A DNA stretch of 64,000 nt, taken from assembly GCA_019055375.1 (NCBI GenBank), contig JAHQIW010003706.1, positions 28,063 through 92,062 on the forward strand, given 5' to 3'. The DNA is from Parelaphostrongylus tenuis. Its lineage: Eukaryota > Nematoda > Chromadorea > Rhabditida > Metastrongylidae. Both the position numbers and the translations under genes were made by a program. Below, piece after piece: positions 12,701 through 29,593 of this stretch; position 1 is the first letter of the stretch; every line of letters starts with the position of its first letter. The notes below the pieces were generated by a model that was not told the origin of the DNA, searched no databases, and saw only the letters and a program-made list of their open reading frames with translations.

Positions 12701-15700
12701 AAAATGCGTCCCGAAAACGCATTAGTGCCAGAGTATGTCTGTTGTAGTAATTCAGACTAACATGTATGGGTATTCAGCACTTTTTATGCTTTTCCTGAAA
12801 GCTTAATGTTCACTTTATCAATTGACGACTTCTGTTTTTCAAGGAAACATTTCATCTAGCCGTGTCGTTGGTTGATCGCACACTATCCAAGTTTCGTGTT
12901 AACCGTGAGCGCCTTCAACTTATTGGTACGACAGCCATGATGATAGCCTCGTAAGTTTCTATCTGTATTACCAAACGTTAGGAAAGGTCAAAGGTAGAAG
13001 TATGGAAGGGATTTCAGTCACATTTATTGTAATTCACTCTAGAAAATACGAGGAGATTTATCCTCCAGAACTCAAGGAATTTGTCTACATCACGGATGAC
13101 ACATATACAACTGAGCAGGTACAAGTCTATGACTTTACAGTAGTTTTATTTGCTCACTTGTACAGTTTACTTCTTTCGCACAGTTTGTTTTGGCTACAAA
13201 ACTGTTTGTTTTGTCAGATAACACAAATGGAACGTGTGATTTTGAATGAACTGGGGTTTGATGTCGGTACTCCTACGTCGCAATGGTTCGGTGGACGATT
13301 CGCACGTTATCAAAAAGCTACTCGAAAAACGATCAATGCTATGAATATGTTACTCGATCTAGTCCTCCTTGAAATCAGCTATATTGCCTACCGACCCTCA
13401 TACATAGCTGCTGCATGCCTCTGTTATGCCAATGTTCTAACAGGTTTGTTTCTTCTATGCAGTCTCATTTTATACTGCAAATTGTTTCAGTCTGACCCTT
13501 ATGAATTCTTGATCCGGGTATTATAATGACTCTTTGAGAGTTCAGGCTATTTTAGACAGTGGAGGTGCGTTTTTAGTACACGCATCTTTTGTACTGATTC
13601 GATCGACTTCATTGTCCAAAAATACGGAGTCAGTACCTTTGGCATGATCTTATCCCCTTTGTATACGCATTTTTATATAGATGGCATATGGGAATTGATG
13701 GTAAGTAAGGAGCGTTTCCTTGATGGTGTTACAATAGAAAAGATACTGAAGAAAACTATTTTGTTCGTAAATCTTTGAGGGGTGTAACATTTCTTCGTCA
13801 TTATTCAGCATCGTTTGAGGTGATGAAATGAGCATCTCACTTATACAATGACTAGAAGTGGCATGCCGATATATCAAGTCAGTGCTGTTGTCCTCTCAGA
13901 CGAGTGTGGTCCCAATTCACCGTTTCCGAAGAGATGCAAGGTTTGGTGAGCTTTGGGTGCGGGAATGAACCATCAAGCATCGATTGGTTGACCACGTGTG
14001 GTGTTGCACAGCAATTATGACCACTGCTCCACCTCTCATTTGTAATATGACACTAGGAAAAATTTGTCATGGAAGGCGTACGATGCATGGTCGACGACTC
14101 CTGTTTGAGTGGCATTGTTTCGATAGTAGTGAATAAATCCTTCCACTTCGATAAGATATTGCCATTTGTTGCCCTTAGTATGTGTAGTTCGTGGATTATA
14201 GATCCACAGAAACCAGTTATATGTTCTGCTTTCTGCCTGTCTTCATGCTTCTATTCACATTCGAATTTTGAACGAGGGCAATTCAGGGTAGCTTTCTCTA
14301 TCGAATATTTTGGAGCCTAGACGAGACTGGACTGGAACTTCAGTTGAATTTCCATGTAGTGTTGGGATCTGCCATATTCGTGTCTTCGCTCATCATGTTA
14401 ACTACGAACTGCTTTGAACATTTAGCGAGTCTTACACTTAATGTGTATTACGGTTGTGTTGCGATCGTATCTAATCTAGGTTCTTTTCCTTCATCCGTAA
14501 ACAATCTGACCCTTTGGGAAAGACGTATTTTGTGTTTTTATTTGAGTTCTAGTAGTCATTATACAGCTCAAATCTCGATAATTCTAATGTTGTACTTCAT
14601 TTCTGCATTATCCTCTTGAATGCGCTATAGCATAAAATTAGGTTACACACTCCACGCGGTTTTTACTCGACAAGGTTGTACATTTAGACTTTAAGTATCG
14701 TTTGGAAGCTCACATCTCTTCGATTTTATACCATACTTGGTATTCGAAGAGGTTTTTGTATTGGGCTGTAAGAGCCAGTAGAAGATTATCTTTCACTTTT
14801 GGTGTACATTATCGCACATTTCGCGATTCATGCTATGCGCAGCGATCTCAAAGCCGTTTCGAAAGGGCGCAATTTTCGTTATCTATCTGAGATTTCTTTC
14901 TGTTTTGTAGAACTTCTTAGGTTTTCCGTATTAGAACTGTATAGGAAGAATCCATCGTTCTATAGACTTAAGCTCTTAATCTTATATTGCTGAGTAACGA
15001 TCATATGTGGCGCAGTAGTTCGAGATGCTCTGCGTCGCACACAGGTCAATGGTTCGATATCGCGCTCATGGCTCACCAAGCCATCCATCCCTCTGGGGTC
15101 GGTAAATTGGTGCCAAACTGGTCTCAGACTTGTCTGAGAGGATAAGCAGCACTGGCTCAGTACAGCGGGAGGCCCAGGCCAGATATGCATTCAATCACCT
15201 CAAACGAAGTTGAAAATTGAACACGAATACATGACGCATCCCTCAGGTATTGATCAACACCGACAGCTTTATCCTTTATTGCTGAATAAACTTCTTAATT
15301 AGCCTAAGCCTTGGCAGCCTGAGCCCAAGAGTGCGAAGCATAGTCTTTTTTTTTCGTGTTTCCGGCGCTTCAAGAAGACTTTTTGAATAATTATACTTAG
15401 CTTGAGAATCATCTGAATTTGTACTATCAAATAGCTATTGAAAGCATGTTGAAAACCTCCCGCAAACCTAGCCACCTTGACGTCGTTTCTAAGAAATGTT
15501 GGGAAACCCCATTCACTTAGCCATTCACATACCCAGCGGATAAGAGCTGCAGTAGAGCGTGAAATCAATTTTCTTCTCGCTTCTATGGCGCAATAAAGAG
15601 GCCTTTTTAAAAATCAAGCGTAGTACTAAACTCACCGAGTTTGAACTTTCGAATGATACTAAAAGTCGGTACTGTTCTTTTATGGCGGCGCACTTGAGGC

Positions 15701-17341
15701 ATTCGGTAAAAACGTATATTTTGCTTTTGCAAAATTCATGTGTAGTTTATCGATAGCATAAATCAAGTGAATTTCAATAGCATGTTTAAATTCTCAAATA
15801 GCTTATTTTTGGCGCCGTACCTGTCAAAATAAGGTTTTGTTTCTGATTCGAAGATTTCTCACTGGATAAAAGTTTCGTTGTAATGAACTTTTAATCTTTA
15901 GATAGAGAGAATCTTTCCGATTATAATGGTATATTTGGCTTTCGGGAAGGACTTCTTCGAGCTTTGTAACGACTGAAGGAATATTGTGTTCGACACTCAG
16001 TGAGCAATTCTAGTCGGCAAGGGTGTGTGTACAGCTGTATTAAAAAGTTCTATCTGAAGCGTAAACACATTTCCTTAATCAGAAAGATTTGCTCTATCTG
16101 AAGATTGAAATTTTGCTATGGAAAAACTTTTATCAGGCGAGAAATCTTCAAATGTGATACAAAATCTCTTTTTGACTGGTACGGCGTTATAAAAAGGATT
16201 ATGAGAAAGAAAAATATACCTTCAAAATGCAATTGATTTAAGCTATCAAATAAACATGCATTCGTCGGATTACGGCGAGAAGTCCGAAGGCCTCAAGTGG
16301 CGCCGCCATTATAGAACAGTACCTATAAGTCTGAAGTAAAACCGTGTCCAGCAAAAAACGCGCCAAGTGTGAAGAAACTTGAATTTTTTTTCCTAATACA
16401 GAGAACAGAAAACTGTTTCAGAAAGCAGTAAAATATCAAAATTAGCGAGATTTAAGCTATCGTACGACTACTAAAACTCTAAAGAAGCAACGAACGCGTT
16501 TTTTTCTCTGAAGGGTTGGACATTACTGGGGATAACGGACTCGTGTAACTCTTCGGTTATGGTCATCTACGATTCGAACTTCTTGGATGAGGAACTGTAC
16601 CGTATTTCCTTAAGCTTTCAAATGCTTTACGACATCTCGTAGGCCACCTACAAGCAACAGAAGAATCTTACCACGGCGACAAGATCTATTTGGTATATGC
16701 CTGCCTTCTTGAGATGTTTTGGGATCGTAATTTCAAAGCAAAAGACATTGACTATGGCGTGTTGTGTACGTCGTTTTGGTCTCATGATAGTGACGTTTTA
16801 TGAAATTCGGAACATTCATCTTCTTTGCTGATTATCTTTTCACCCATGGTCGTAGACGGAACGCCAGTGTTATAGGTACTGAGGTGAATGTGTTGCTTGT
16901 TGACCATTTTCTCTTTACTGCTGACCGAGGAAGGTTGATATGCTGGGAAACTATTAGATTACTTTAGGGATATTAACACAAAAAATTACTTTACTTTATC
17001 GAGATGCACTGGGATGTATAATAAGTGCTCAGAAGTTTAGGAGGCAAATATGAATTGAGGAGATCGTATAAGTTCCATTTTTTTGCTGATAAGCACCTTG
17101 TTTATGTTTTGTAAAGTGAAATTTTCTATGAAATCATTCTTCAGGGCCAACTCCTTGGTCAACAGAAATGGAGAGCTGGTCTGGTATCGCACTTAACGAT
17201 ATCTCCAATCTACTACGTGCCATACATGACACTTTTCGTAATTCATCATCGTCCAAGTTCCGCTCGATTCCACAACGATACAGCTCTCCCGAATTCGACT
17301 ACGTTGCCGATCTACCGGCTCCTGCTGAGCTGCCGTTATGA
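9712..17341 (+). CDS. cya-1: Cyclin A, 9 coding exons, 456 aa
   Basis: Regulatory subunit of a cyclin-dependent kinase for S phase and mitotic entry. Coding exons read as 9712-9867, 10307-10480, 10545-10619, 11586-11809, 11874-12009, 12844-12950, 13043-13118, 13218-13443 and 17145-17341 (TGA 17339-17341); every junction keeps phase. The cyclin box starts near residue 210: IRPKSNYM, then the substrate-docking patch MRAIL (236-240) in EMRAILIDWL, then KYEEIYPPELKEFVYITDDTY (292-312), the signature that favours cyclin A over B or B3. The C-terminal cyclin fold lies in exons 8-9. Two RxxL destruction-box candidates are RAGL (6-9) and RKPLGNL (117-123). Start ATG 9712 is the first in frame. Intron 8 is 3.7 kb and repeat-filled; intron 1 holds a mariner fragment. 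Family and exon order are near certain; the A subtype is judged from motifs. C. elegans CYA-1 is of similar size. Confidence 0.9.
9975..10090 (-). pseudogene. Mariner transposase N-terminal fragment in cyclin intron 1
   Basis: Minus-strand translation contains QKRLLMLYEYRCDRN, matching the mariner N-terminus seen at 1161-1701; nucleotide identity between the two is high over about 45 bases. Nothing of the remaining transposase follows. It lies antisense inside the first intron of the cyclin gene. Confidence 0.65.
10780..11500. repeat. Family C-related fragments in cyclin intron 3
   Basis: GCGTTGTAACAGCGGGAATA and CGCGCATTTCTTGTGGGCTA at 10810-11035, and TTTCAAGCTTTCGAATGGTT at 11452-11471, match pieces of the foldback elements elsewhere. 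Exon 4 of the cyclin gene begins at 11586. Confidence 0.5.
12360..12690. repeat. Family C-related fragment in cyclin intron 5
   Basis: CATCTGGTTATGTGAAATGG at the left, GAATTATTCGATGACTACTA at the right; decayed. Confidence 0.4.
13805..14040 (-). repeat. SINE-2 copy, diverged, in cyclin intron 8
   Basis: Shares TCAAGTCAGTGCTGTTGTCC and the GAATGAACCATC / GACCACTGCTCCACCTC head pattern with the family; antisense to cya-1. Confidence 0.6.
15000..15290 (+). repeat. SINE-2 copy in cyclin intron 8, sense orientation
   Basis: Begins TGTGGCGCAGTAGTTCGAG (box A) with GGTTCGATATC (box B), runs through the body (GAGGATAAGCAGCACTGGCT) to the tail TCCCTCAGGTATTGATCAAC, TTTATCCTTT. Confidence 0.75.
15570..16490. 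repeat. Large foldback element in cyclin intron 8
   Basis: Three nested inverted pairs about a centre near 15985: CTGTTCTTTTATGGCGGCGC (15677) with GCGCCGCCATTATAGAACAG (16301), and GAAGATTTCTCACTGGATAA (15858) with TTATCAGGCGAGAAATCTTC (16130). Confidence 0.75.
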
Positions 17342-18188
17342 TTCTTTTAAGAACACCCATTAACCTCCGTAGATACATAGAGTCGCGTAATCGGCTGTTG
17401 ATGGATGCTTAGAAACTTCATCATTTGCGATCTCACTTCCATTCACAGAAGACTTTCGTTTCGTATACGCGGTACTCAAATAAGATCTTACTTTCTTTCC
17501 TTTCCACTTTTTCTTCCTTTTTCTATCTCTTTTCTTCCTTCTACTGCACATGATAGCTACGTTTCATCATGAGTGTGATAAGACCATGATATTACAGCGT
17601 ATTTTAATTTATTGAATTCACTACGAACTCGAATTTTTTAGAAATAGTTAATGTATAATGATTCGTATTCTTTAATTATTAATTCGTACTGGAGTTCATG
17701 CCCTTGGATTTGCCCAAGATAACGACGTGCTTCTTGGTGTATCCTAACTCATCCCCTCATATCAACTGATTAACCAATTCAACATTACCACTAACATTAA
17801 TTACTCTATCACTCTACTCCTCTATTACTATGTTATATGTGTCTCAAGCAAGACCGTCAATCGTTCTCTAATTTGTATTGTATGCTGTGGATAACGAGAA
17901 CTGTAGAGGGAACGTATGTTTATCTTCTCTTTGTTTAGCATATCAACATTGAACTGTGAATACCCTCGCCAGTTATTTGTAATGTGAAAAAATTGACGGA
18001 AACTAGATGAAATAATGAGGAAATCACTTTGTTGTACGGATGATAACCTGAATGAAGAGAAATTTTGAGTCGTTAGTACGGTTGCCGTGGATATTCTGGC
18101 CTTTCGTAAGACAAGATTAGTACGTATGGAACGGGACTTTTCTGTAATATTACATTCCAGCATCACGGTTCCTCGTTGAATTCATAGG
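17342..18188. other. Convergent 3' region between cyclin and thiolase genes
   Basis: The two genes converge here. Apart from the 3' UTRs, AT-rich sequence without recognisable features; the 112-codon minus-strand frame at 17828-18166 lacks coding character. Confidence 0.5.
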
Positions 18189-18194
18189 TTTATT
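18189..18194 (-). terminator. Candidate poly(A) signal of the thiolase gene
   Basis: AATAAA on the minus strand about 65 bases downstream of the thiolase stop codon, a normal nematode spacing for a compact 3' UTR. Confidence 0.55.
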
Positions 18195-18258
18195 ATGTTG
18201 AAAAGTATAACAGCATAGATTCACAATAACAAAGAAAAAAAGAACTGTTAGCAGGCAC

Positions 18259-23365
<5,107 letters not shown>

Positions 23366-23419
23366 TCTTGGATGTATGGATTTTCGCTGGGGAAGGCGGG
23401 GGAATAGGTCAACGAGACT

Positions 23420-23500
23420 TGGTGGTTCAGTGGCTAGCATGAGCCTCAAGTAAGAGGTGGAACGCGTGTTCAACACCCGCATGAGATTTCGAGTTTGTAT
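23420..23500 (+). repeat. SINE-5 tRNA-like copy upstream of the thiolase gene
   Basis: TGGTGGTTCAGTGGCTAGCA (box A) and CGCGTGTTCAACACCCGC (box B). It lies about 55 bases upstream of the thiolase start, on the opposite strand. Confidence 0.5.
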
Positions 23501-23765
23501 CTGACTCAACATTTCTGTTTATATAGTCGTAACATCATTATATTGCCTTGAAAGTGGTAAAATAAACAAGTCAACGCTAGTGGAAAGGTGTGTTCATCGA
23601 TTTTTTAGGCCTAAGTCTGAACATGCCGTCGTAATCTCCTATTTGAGGGGATCAATAAAAAAAAACTCTAAAAATGATGGGACCACCATCCCGCCCGAGG
23701 GCGAGCAATTCTTTCAAGCTCCTGAAAACTGTTGCTACGATCACAGCTCTGTCTGTCTGCCTATC

Positions 23766-23812
23766 TGCCTCCTCTCTCTCTCTATATATATATGCCTCTC
23801 TCTCTCTCTTTA
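23766..23812. repeat. CT / TA microsatellite
   Basis: CTCTCTCTCT, TATATATATA and CTCTCTCTCT in succession. Confidence 0.9.
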
Positions 23813-24109
23813 ACGAAACCAGATACAACTAGCCAATAGTCTGGTCTGAATTCATCGACTAAGTAACGCGAAGGAAACCTTCTAAGAGGGTTAATTACGT
23901 GAATCAACACATAATGCCCTTAGGACTAGTTTTTCAACAACAGACGATGATTCCTTAATCTACAAAGCACGCCATGTACACTATACTGAGCATGGCACAC
24001 AGTAATTATGCTTGTTTGAAACAATTTTGAAAACTCTAAAACCACACCGTCGTGTGAAAGCTGTTTACTGATTACTAGTCAATACTGATTTCGGTGCGAC
24101 ACTGGATTA

Positions 24110-24370
24110 GTCCGGACACCATGGGTTAGTTATTGCTGCAGAGTGATTAGGGGTGTCCTGCGGTATATGTGGGTGGACGGTTCGATCCCTAGCCCGGAGA
24201 TCACCAAGCCCTTCATCATTCCGATGTCGGTAAATTGGTCCCAGACTTTTCTGGGAGGTTACTAATAGCACTGAGTTGACACATCGGTAGGCTAACACAA
24301 GCCGTTGTAAAGGCCAGACACACGCAGTCACTCTAGCGATGGATGAAGTTTAAGGACGAATTGATCAACT
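24110..24370 (+). repeat. SINE-2 copy, diverged
   Basis: Head with GACGGTTCGATCCCTAG (box B); body TCGGTAAATTGGTCCCAGAC is shared with 15000-15290. Confidence 0.65.
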
Positions 24371-24464
24371 CTTCTAGGATTTCACATATCTCTGTTGAAA
24401 TAAGTTTTCAAGAAAAAGCATTTGAAATTTGCGTTTTGAAAATCTGGATTCTACACATATAGGT

Positions 24465-24572
24465 GAATGCTGAGTGGCATGCAAAACTTTCGATCTCCTG
24501 CGGGAGTTGAACCCGTGTTCCATCCATAGCGGGCGCGCGTGCTACCACTACACCACCAGGGCCACCGCTCTG
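24465..24572 (-). repeat. SINE-3 copy
   Basis: Minus strand GGTGGTGTAGTGGTAGCACG (box A) and ACGGGTTCAACTCCCGC (box B); tail AAGTTTTGCATGCCACTCAG. Confidence 0.65.
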
Positions 24573-24779
24573 CTTCTATTCTTCAATCATTTTCTCACTC
24601 ATTACCGCTGGATACATTAATATACCATAACAGTTATACAAGAGCGGTAAAACAAAAAATAATAGTTTTCTGTTATCGGCCAGAACTTTTTAACCCCTTC
24701 AAGTGCAAGACCTTTTCCGCTTCTTCCTCAGAGTTCTAGTACTCGTCAATGGCTTGAATCTCAGCGATTCAAATACTGT

Positions 24780-25035
24780 GCTAGTTCTCCAAAAAAGCCT
24801 TTATATTGCGCTGTGGCAAAGAGAATAAGATTGAGTTTCACTCTCGCCGCGCATTTCTTTTCGGCTACGGTGTGTGGAGGGATTCAGCAACGTTGGAAAC
24901 GTGATCTTATTTTCCCTCTTACAGCACTCCCAAGAAGGCCCTTCGAAAACCGAGTATACCATTGGAATCTACGAGGTTTAAGCTATCGAATGATCACTGG
25001 AAATCTAAAGAAGAAGCCGAAGGGGTTCTGAAAAG
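24780..25035. repeat. Family C-related fragment
   Basis: GCGCTGTGGCAAAGAGAATA, CGCGCATTTCTTTTCGGCTA, and AAGCTATCGAATGATCACTG. Half-element, no right arm seen. Confidence 0.5.
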
Positions 25036-25039
25036 GTCC

Positions 25040-26318
25040 AAAAATTGACCCCCATAGCAGAGTTATGCCAAGGAAGAAGTTCATGTAGACCACACATAGG
25101 TTCAACTATTACAGTGACAGTGGAGAAGAGTAAGTACCAAGTTACAGATTATTCGTTAACAGCAACTCACCGGATTTCGTAGCCATAGATTTCTTTGTGA
25201 GTTAGATGTCTGAAAGAAAAACAAAACTAGACATTATGAAATCAACTGACAGACAGATGAATCCACTACTGGCAATAGAAAACGTAGGAAGGAGAAAAAT
25301 GATGATAGCAAGGGAGAGAACAACCAGGAAGCAAACACTTATGATTAAGCGTCCGTCGGGGGGTCAAAGTACGCAGAACAGTGACCGATTTACTTCTCAA
25401 CAAGACAAACAACTGATTATAGAAACCCAACAGGACGCTAACGTAGCTTTTTTGGAATTCTCTAGATGATAAATCATTCCCCGAAAACGTCTAGCGCAGT
25501 GCTAAGTGGTGGTTCTCTGTGATACCTACGCGGCCTTACAATCTGACCTCGCGCCCCACATTCCCTCCTGGGTCGGCAGATTGCTATCGGAGTTGCCCGA
25601 GAAGGTAGCCGTCGCTTGGTCATCATGACTTACTTCATAAGCTTCATTTGGATTCAGGAAACTTCAATGAAGCTTAATGAAGTAGAGTAAAAGGTAGAGT
25701 TCCAGAGCTGACGAAGCCAGACACCCTAGCACTTGGATCATTCCTAACTCGTCAGTACAGGCTGCCACGTCCCTTTGTCATCGGAACCTTTACGACTTTG
25801 AGCCAATGATTCGCCAAGGGGAATTTCTTTCACGACATCGCTTTACTCCTGCCGGGGCATTACCCACCTAAACGAAATGGACCCTGATTTGGAAAACAAT
25901 GTACAGGCACGAATTTTTCGTTACCCGCGCAGATAAGCACCCAACAATTCCAACAGATGCGATGAAGGGGTAAACAGATAGGTATACTGTATTGTTATGA
26001 AGAATAATCTTCCACCTACTACTTTGACGAGAAGGTATTCAGAAGAAAAACTCTACAGCCTTTTTTTTTTCTTTCATGAAACAAGAAATCAATTGGAAAA
26101 CATTCGATGAAGCAAATCTGAATCCTAAAATACTTTCACAACCTATACTTTAGCGTATGTGAACGTACACGTATGAGTATCTTTATCACCCAACAACAAA
26201 GACCAATATAAAACGATGAACAATGTTGTAAATAGAGCAAAGAATAGTAGATAACGCTTCTCTACGCTTGGCTCTACAGCTTTAAGAAGAATAAAACATA
26301 TCATAATAAGAAGTTGGT
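25040..26318. other. Intergenic between nud-1 and thiolase genes
   Basis: A diverged tRNA-like SINE head may lie near 25490-25570 (TCTAGCGCAGTGCTAAGTGG). Otherwise nothing recognised. Confidence 0.4.
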
Positions 26319-29300
26319 TCAACTGAATTTCGCATTCGAGAAGTCCATTTCTGGATGTTGCTCCATGAATCTGTAAACAGAACATACACTCTGATGAGAT
26401 AACAAAAGGATAAGAAGGATAAAGCTTTCGGCGTTGATCAATCCCTGGAAGTTACGCCATGCATTCGTCTTCATTTGGCATCACTCGAAGAGACGAGTGT
26501 ATGCATATCTGATCTACGCAATGAATCGCGGTGAGCTATCAATGTATCATATCAGTGCTACTATCTTCGTAGATAAGTCTGCACCAATTCACCGACTCCG
26601 GAAGGATGGAAGGCTTGGTGAGCCTTGAGCATGGGATCGAACCATCAACAATCGATGAGTCGACCACTGTGAGTCACAGAGCACCTCTTACCATTGCACC
26701 ACATGCGCTCTGTGATACGCACATACGAATACTTGGTTACAAAAACAAACACATGATTTAAAAAACACGGAAATGAAGCGACAACCGACTTTTTAAGAAT
26801 GTCGTGCTTCTTCTTCTCTTCACTAGTTGGTAGGCCAAGCTCCTTTTGACGCTGGTCATACATCATCTTTTCGACCTAAAACGTAAATAACCCCTATGAA
26901 ATATCATCCGCAAACGAAGAAGAAGTGAAGGATCAGAGGACTATAATACATTAACCATTGATCTTGTTTCACCATCTAAATCTGATAGTTTGGAATTTTC
27001 TGGTTGAACTTTCTTAGTGTTTATCTCTGGTTCTCCTTTCACTACGTATCTCCACCATTCCATTCCATTCATCTGAAAAGTTACCTTGATCTAGCGGAAT
27101 TTTGCTTGGGTGCACTGCTAGCAACATTTAGAATCACTGTCAGACCTCAAATTTGAGTTATGCCTACCTTCTCAAAAGAAATGACAACAGTTCGCTTATC
27201 TTCAAGGACCCACGCCGACGTTTCCGTTTTAATCTAGAATGAAGAGCTATGATCAAAAAGAAAACAACTCAAAGTGGAGAGAATAGGAGTATCAAATACA
27301 GATTTTTACGGAAAACCAACCTGAGCATACAATGGTCCATCAATGACAGGAGGATGCCCTTTCAAAGCAACACGTAGGTGGGTTTTTTCAACAACAACAT
27401 CAACATCTCGTGATTTTAGAGGGAAGCTAACTTTGAATGGTATTCGTATCTAGAACAGACACCATTGAGCAGCACACACGATGGCAGAAACATCGACTAA
27501 ACGATAACCACTAAGTGAATTGAGTCACCTCTACTTCTTGCAAAGTTTGAGTCCACTGATAGTGGTCCAGATCTGCTCCATTTCCACTATTAGGCATAAT
27601 TTTCCCCTCATCTTCATCTTCGCCTTGATCACCGGTTTCTTTCTTTTCCTTCTTTCCATCGGTATTCTCTTCTTCGTTTTTTGAAGATGGCACGACACGT
27701 TTCCCGCCACTGCAAGTTGTCATTGAAAAACGCTTTTCGCCGAGAAATTGGGAAGAGCAAGCAAACCTACAACTTTTCTTCAAATTCTGCAGCTTCAGCA
27801 TCTGAGATTTCCTCAATTTTATTACCGTTGTTTGATTGAGCTCTGAACTCTTCTTCCTCTTTTGCTTTTTGGGCTGCTCTCTTCGCTGCCAACTTCTTCT
27901 CCTCTTCTAAGCGCTTCTTTTTCAATTCCATTGCTTTCTGAATGCCATGAAAATCAGACAATCCAATAACTGCTCAAAGGTAAGGATTATCCTACTGTCG
28001 CTGATAAAACAACTATAAACAAAAATTGTAGCGCTAAGAGATCAAATTCCATGGTTGAAATCGCTGTGTAAACCAATAAGTAAAGCACACTCTGGATTAC
28101 CTCGGCTGCTTCTTTTCCATGCTTGTCAAAATATGTCAAAAGCATCGTTCGTGCTTGGTCAATCCCCGCACCGGAGTAAAAATCGGTTTTCCTAGAAAAA
28201 GAGTAAAATGTCCAGAATTGTTGACAGCAATTTGAACAAATCAAAAAACACTCAAATCAAGTTCGCGTTCACTGTTCTTCAAGAGACGTGTTTTCACATA
28301 AACATCTCGTTTTCACAAATCATTTTCACAAAAGCGACGAAATGAGGTCGATTTAATTAAGTCGAATTCTACATCTATGCTGCTTTTAAGCAGTTTTTGA
28401 TGTTGCAAATATATGTCTACGAATACTGAATGGTATACAAAAAACTTCGACCCTAAGCGTAATTTGAACCGCGTTTCAACGCTGCCGAAGGCTCGTACTA
28501 CCACGATACCGCCGAAGCCACAGTTTCGCTATCGATCTTTTAGTAAACAGCGAAGTACTTTCTGAGTATATTTGAGTGAGTGTGATAGCAAAGTGGTGCC
28601 TTCGGTTGTACAGCCAAAGCAGGAGCCTCCAGTATGAGAAAAGCGAGGTTTAAACTTCCTCTCGAGGTCCAATATCCTGCACAAAAGCTAAAAAAGCTCT
28701 TGACGTTGATAATTTCCTTCAGGAATGCACCATACACTCCTCTTCAAGTCCAACTTCGCTCAAGGCGGCTGAATGCATATCTGGCCTTTACAATGACTCG
28801 CGGTGGCCTTCTGCTGTATCGAGTCAGTGCTGCTTATCCTCGCACACAAGTCTGGGTCCAGTCTGGTAGCAATGTACCGGCGCCGGAGGGATGGATGGTG
28901 TGGTGAACCACGAGACAGATCGAACTATCGACCTTGTGCGCGACGCAGAGCACCTCTAACCACAGCGCTACGTGCGCTCATGCACTTACAGTGGATTTGT
29001 CAATCAGATAATCATTTACTTCACCTACGACTGAGCATGACAATCGAACCTGTCAATCGGCAATACGCCACAGTGACCCGGAAGTAGTGCTTCTCAAGAG
29101 TATCGTGGTAAACCACTAATTAGCCCTTTCGGGACCGTGGGTCCAGGGCGGCTGCATTCTTACTGGCAACTTTCGACGGTCCGCTCCACCTCCTCCGCAT
29201 CTCTGACCCTCACCATGCCAGTGCTAAACGCAACAGCCTGCTATTGTTAGAAGCAGCACACTGGGGGTTACAGAAGCAGGGGAGATGGAGCACCGGCGTT

Positions 29301-29475
29301 TCCAGTTACAGATGCGGAGGCCATGGAGCCACGGTCTCGAAAAGGTCAGAGATATGCTTTGTTATTCTGCTTACCTTGCAAGGAAGCCAAACAGCGTATC
29401 GAGGAGGTCAGGAACCCCACCAGGCATCTGTTGTGCTAGCGAAAACAGAATCGAATCGAACTTCTCTTCGGTCAT
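26319..29475 (-). CDS. nud-1: NudC, nuclear distribution protein / CS-domain co-chaperone, 9 exons, 329 aa
   Basis: Cytoplasmic dynein/LIS1 regulator and Hsp90-associated chaperone. Minus-strand exons: 29375-29475, 28101-28191, 27771-27937, 27529-27709, 27321-27449, 27168-27233, 26956-27072, 26790-26875, 26319-26370; total 990 nt, phases agree. Exon 1 encodes the N-terminal helix ([11 protein letters not shown]...[10 protein letters not shown]), exon 2 the RKTDFYSG motif, exon 3 a charged coiled coil ([18 protein letters not shown]), exon 4 an acidic linker ending WTQTLQEVE. Exons 4-7 form the CS/p23 domain with [10 protein letters not shown] and MNGMEWW. The C-terminus keeps the diagnostic [20 protein letters not shown] and [19 protein letters not shown] blocks. 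Human NUDC is 331 aa. A spliced-leader-like acceptor (ATAATTCAG) lies 6 bases before the ATG. Intron 1 contains tRNA-derived repeats and a foldback element. Confidence 0.95.
26420..26712 (-). repeat. SINE-2 copy in nud-1 intron 8
   Basis: Starts AAGCTTTCGGCGTTGATCAA, ends at the head GCACCACATGCGCTC (plus-strand reading). Inserted between the last two nud-1 exons. Confidence 0.75.
28445..28520 (-). repeat. SINE-5 tRNA-like copy in nud-1 intron 1
   Basis: Minus strand GGTATCGTGGTAGTACGAGC and ACGCGGTTCAAATTACGC, then AGGGTCGAAG. Confidence 0.5.
28585..28680 (+). repeat. SINE-5 tRNA-like copy in nud-1 intron 1
   Basis: GGTTGTACAGCCAAAGCAGG and GCGAGGTTTAAACTTCCTC, then CGAGGTCCAATATCCTGC; same layout as 2155-2232. 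Confidence 0.45.
28720..28982 (-). repeat. SINE-2 copy in nud-1 intron 1
   Basis: CAATGACTCGCGGTGGCC and CGAGTCAGTGCTGCTTATCC are almost identical to 31070-31362. Confidence 0.75.
29119..29350. repeat. Foldback MITE family A, copy in nud-1 intron 1
   Basis: Left TAGCCCTTTCGGGACCGTGG, right CACGGTCTCGAAAAGGTCA, interior TCCACCTCCTCCGCATCTC inverted near GATGCGGAGG. It abuts the end of nud-1 exon 1 (29375). Confidence 0.7.
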
Positions 29476-29481
29476 GTCAGT

Positions 29482-29490
29482 CTGAATTAT
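29482..29490 (-). promoter_or_regulatory. Putative spliced-leader trans-splice acceptor of nud-1
   Basis: ATAATTCAG on the minus strand is followed by only 6 bases before the start ATG. No donor-bearing upstream exon is evident, as expected for a trans-spliced nematode mRNA. Confidence 0.55.
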
Positions 29491-29593
29491 TTAAGTTTCG
29501 CGAGCGAAAAACGAAAATAGGAATAAAGCTTGCTCAGACTTAGTGCATCACTTGAATCCGATGGAAAGCGTCACAAACAGCAGACAGTGTTAA

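Noticed and set aside
16551..16800. Extra cyclin exon with a good open frame
   Set aside because: Exon 8 joins exon 17145-17341 in phase and gives the expected C-terminal cyclin fold; the segment shows no cyclin motif.
24465..24572. Functional tRNA gene on the minus strand
   Set aside because: Box A and box B are good, but arms do not close and the SINE-3 tail follows.
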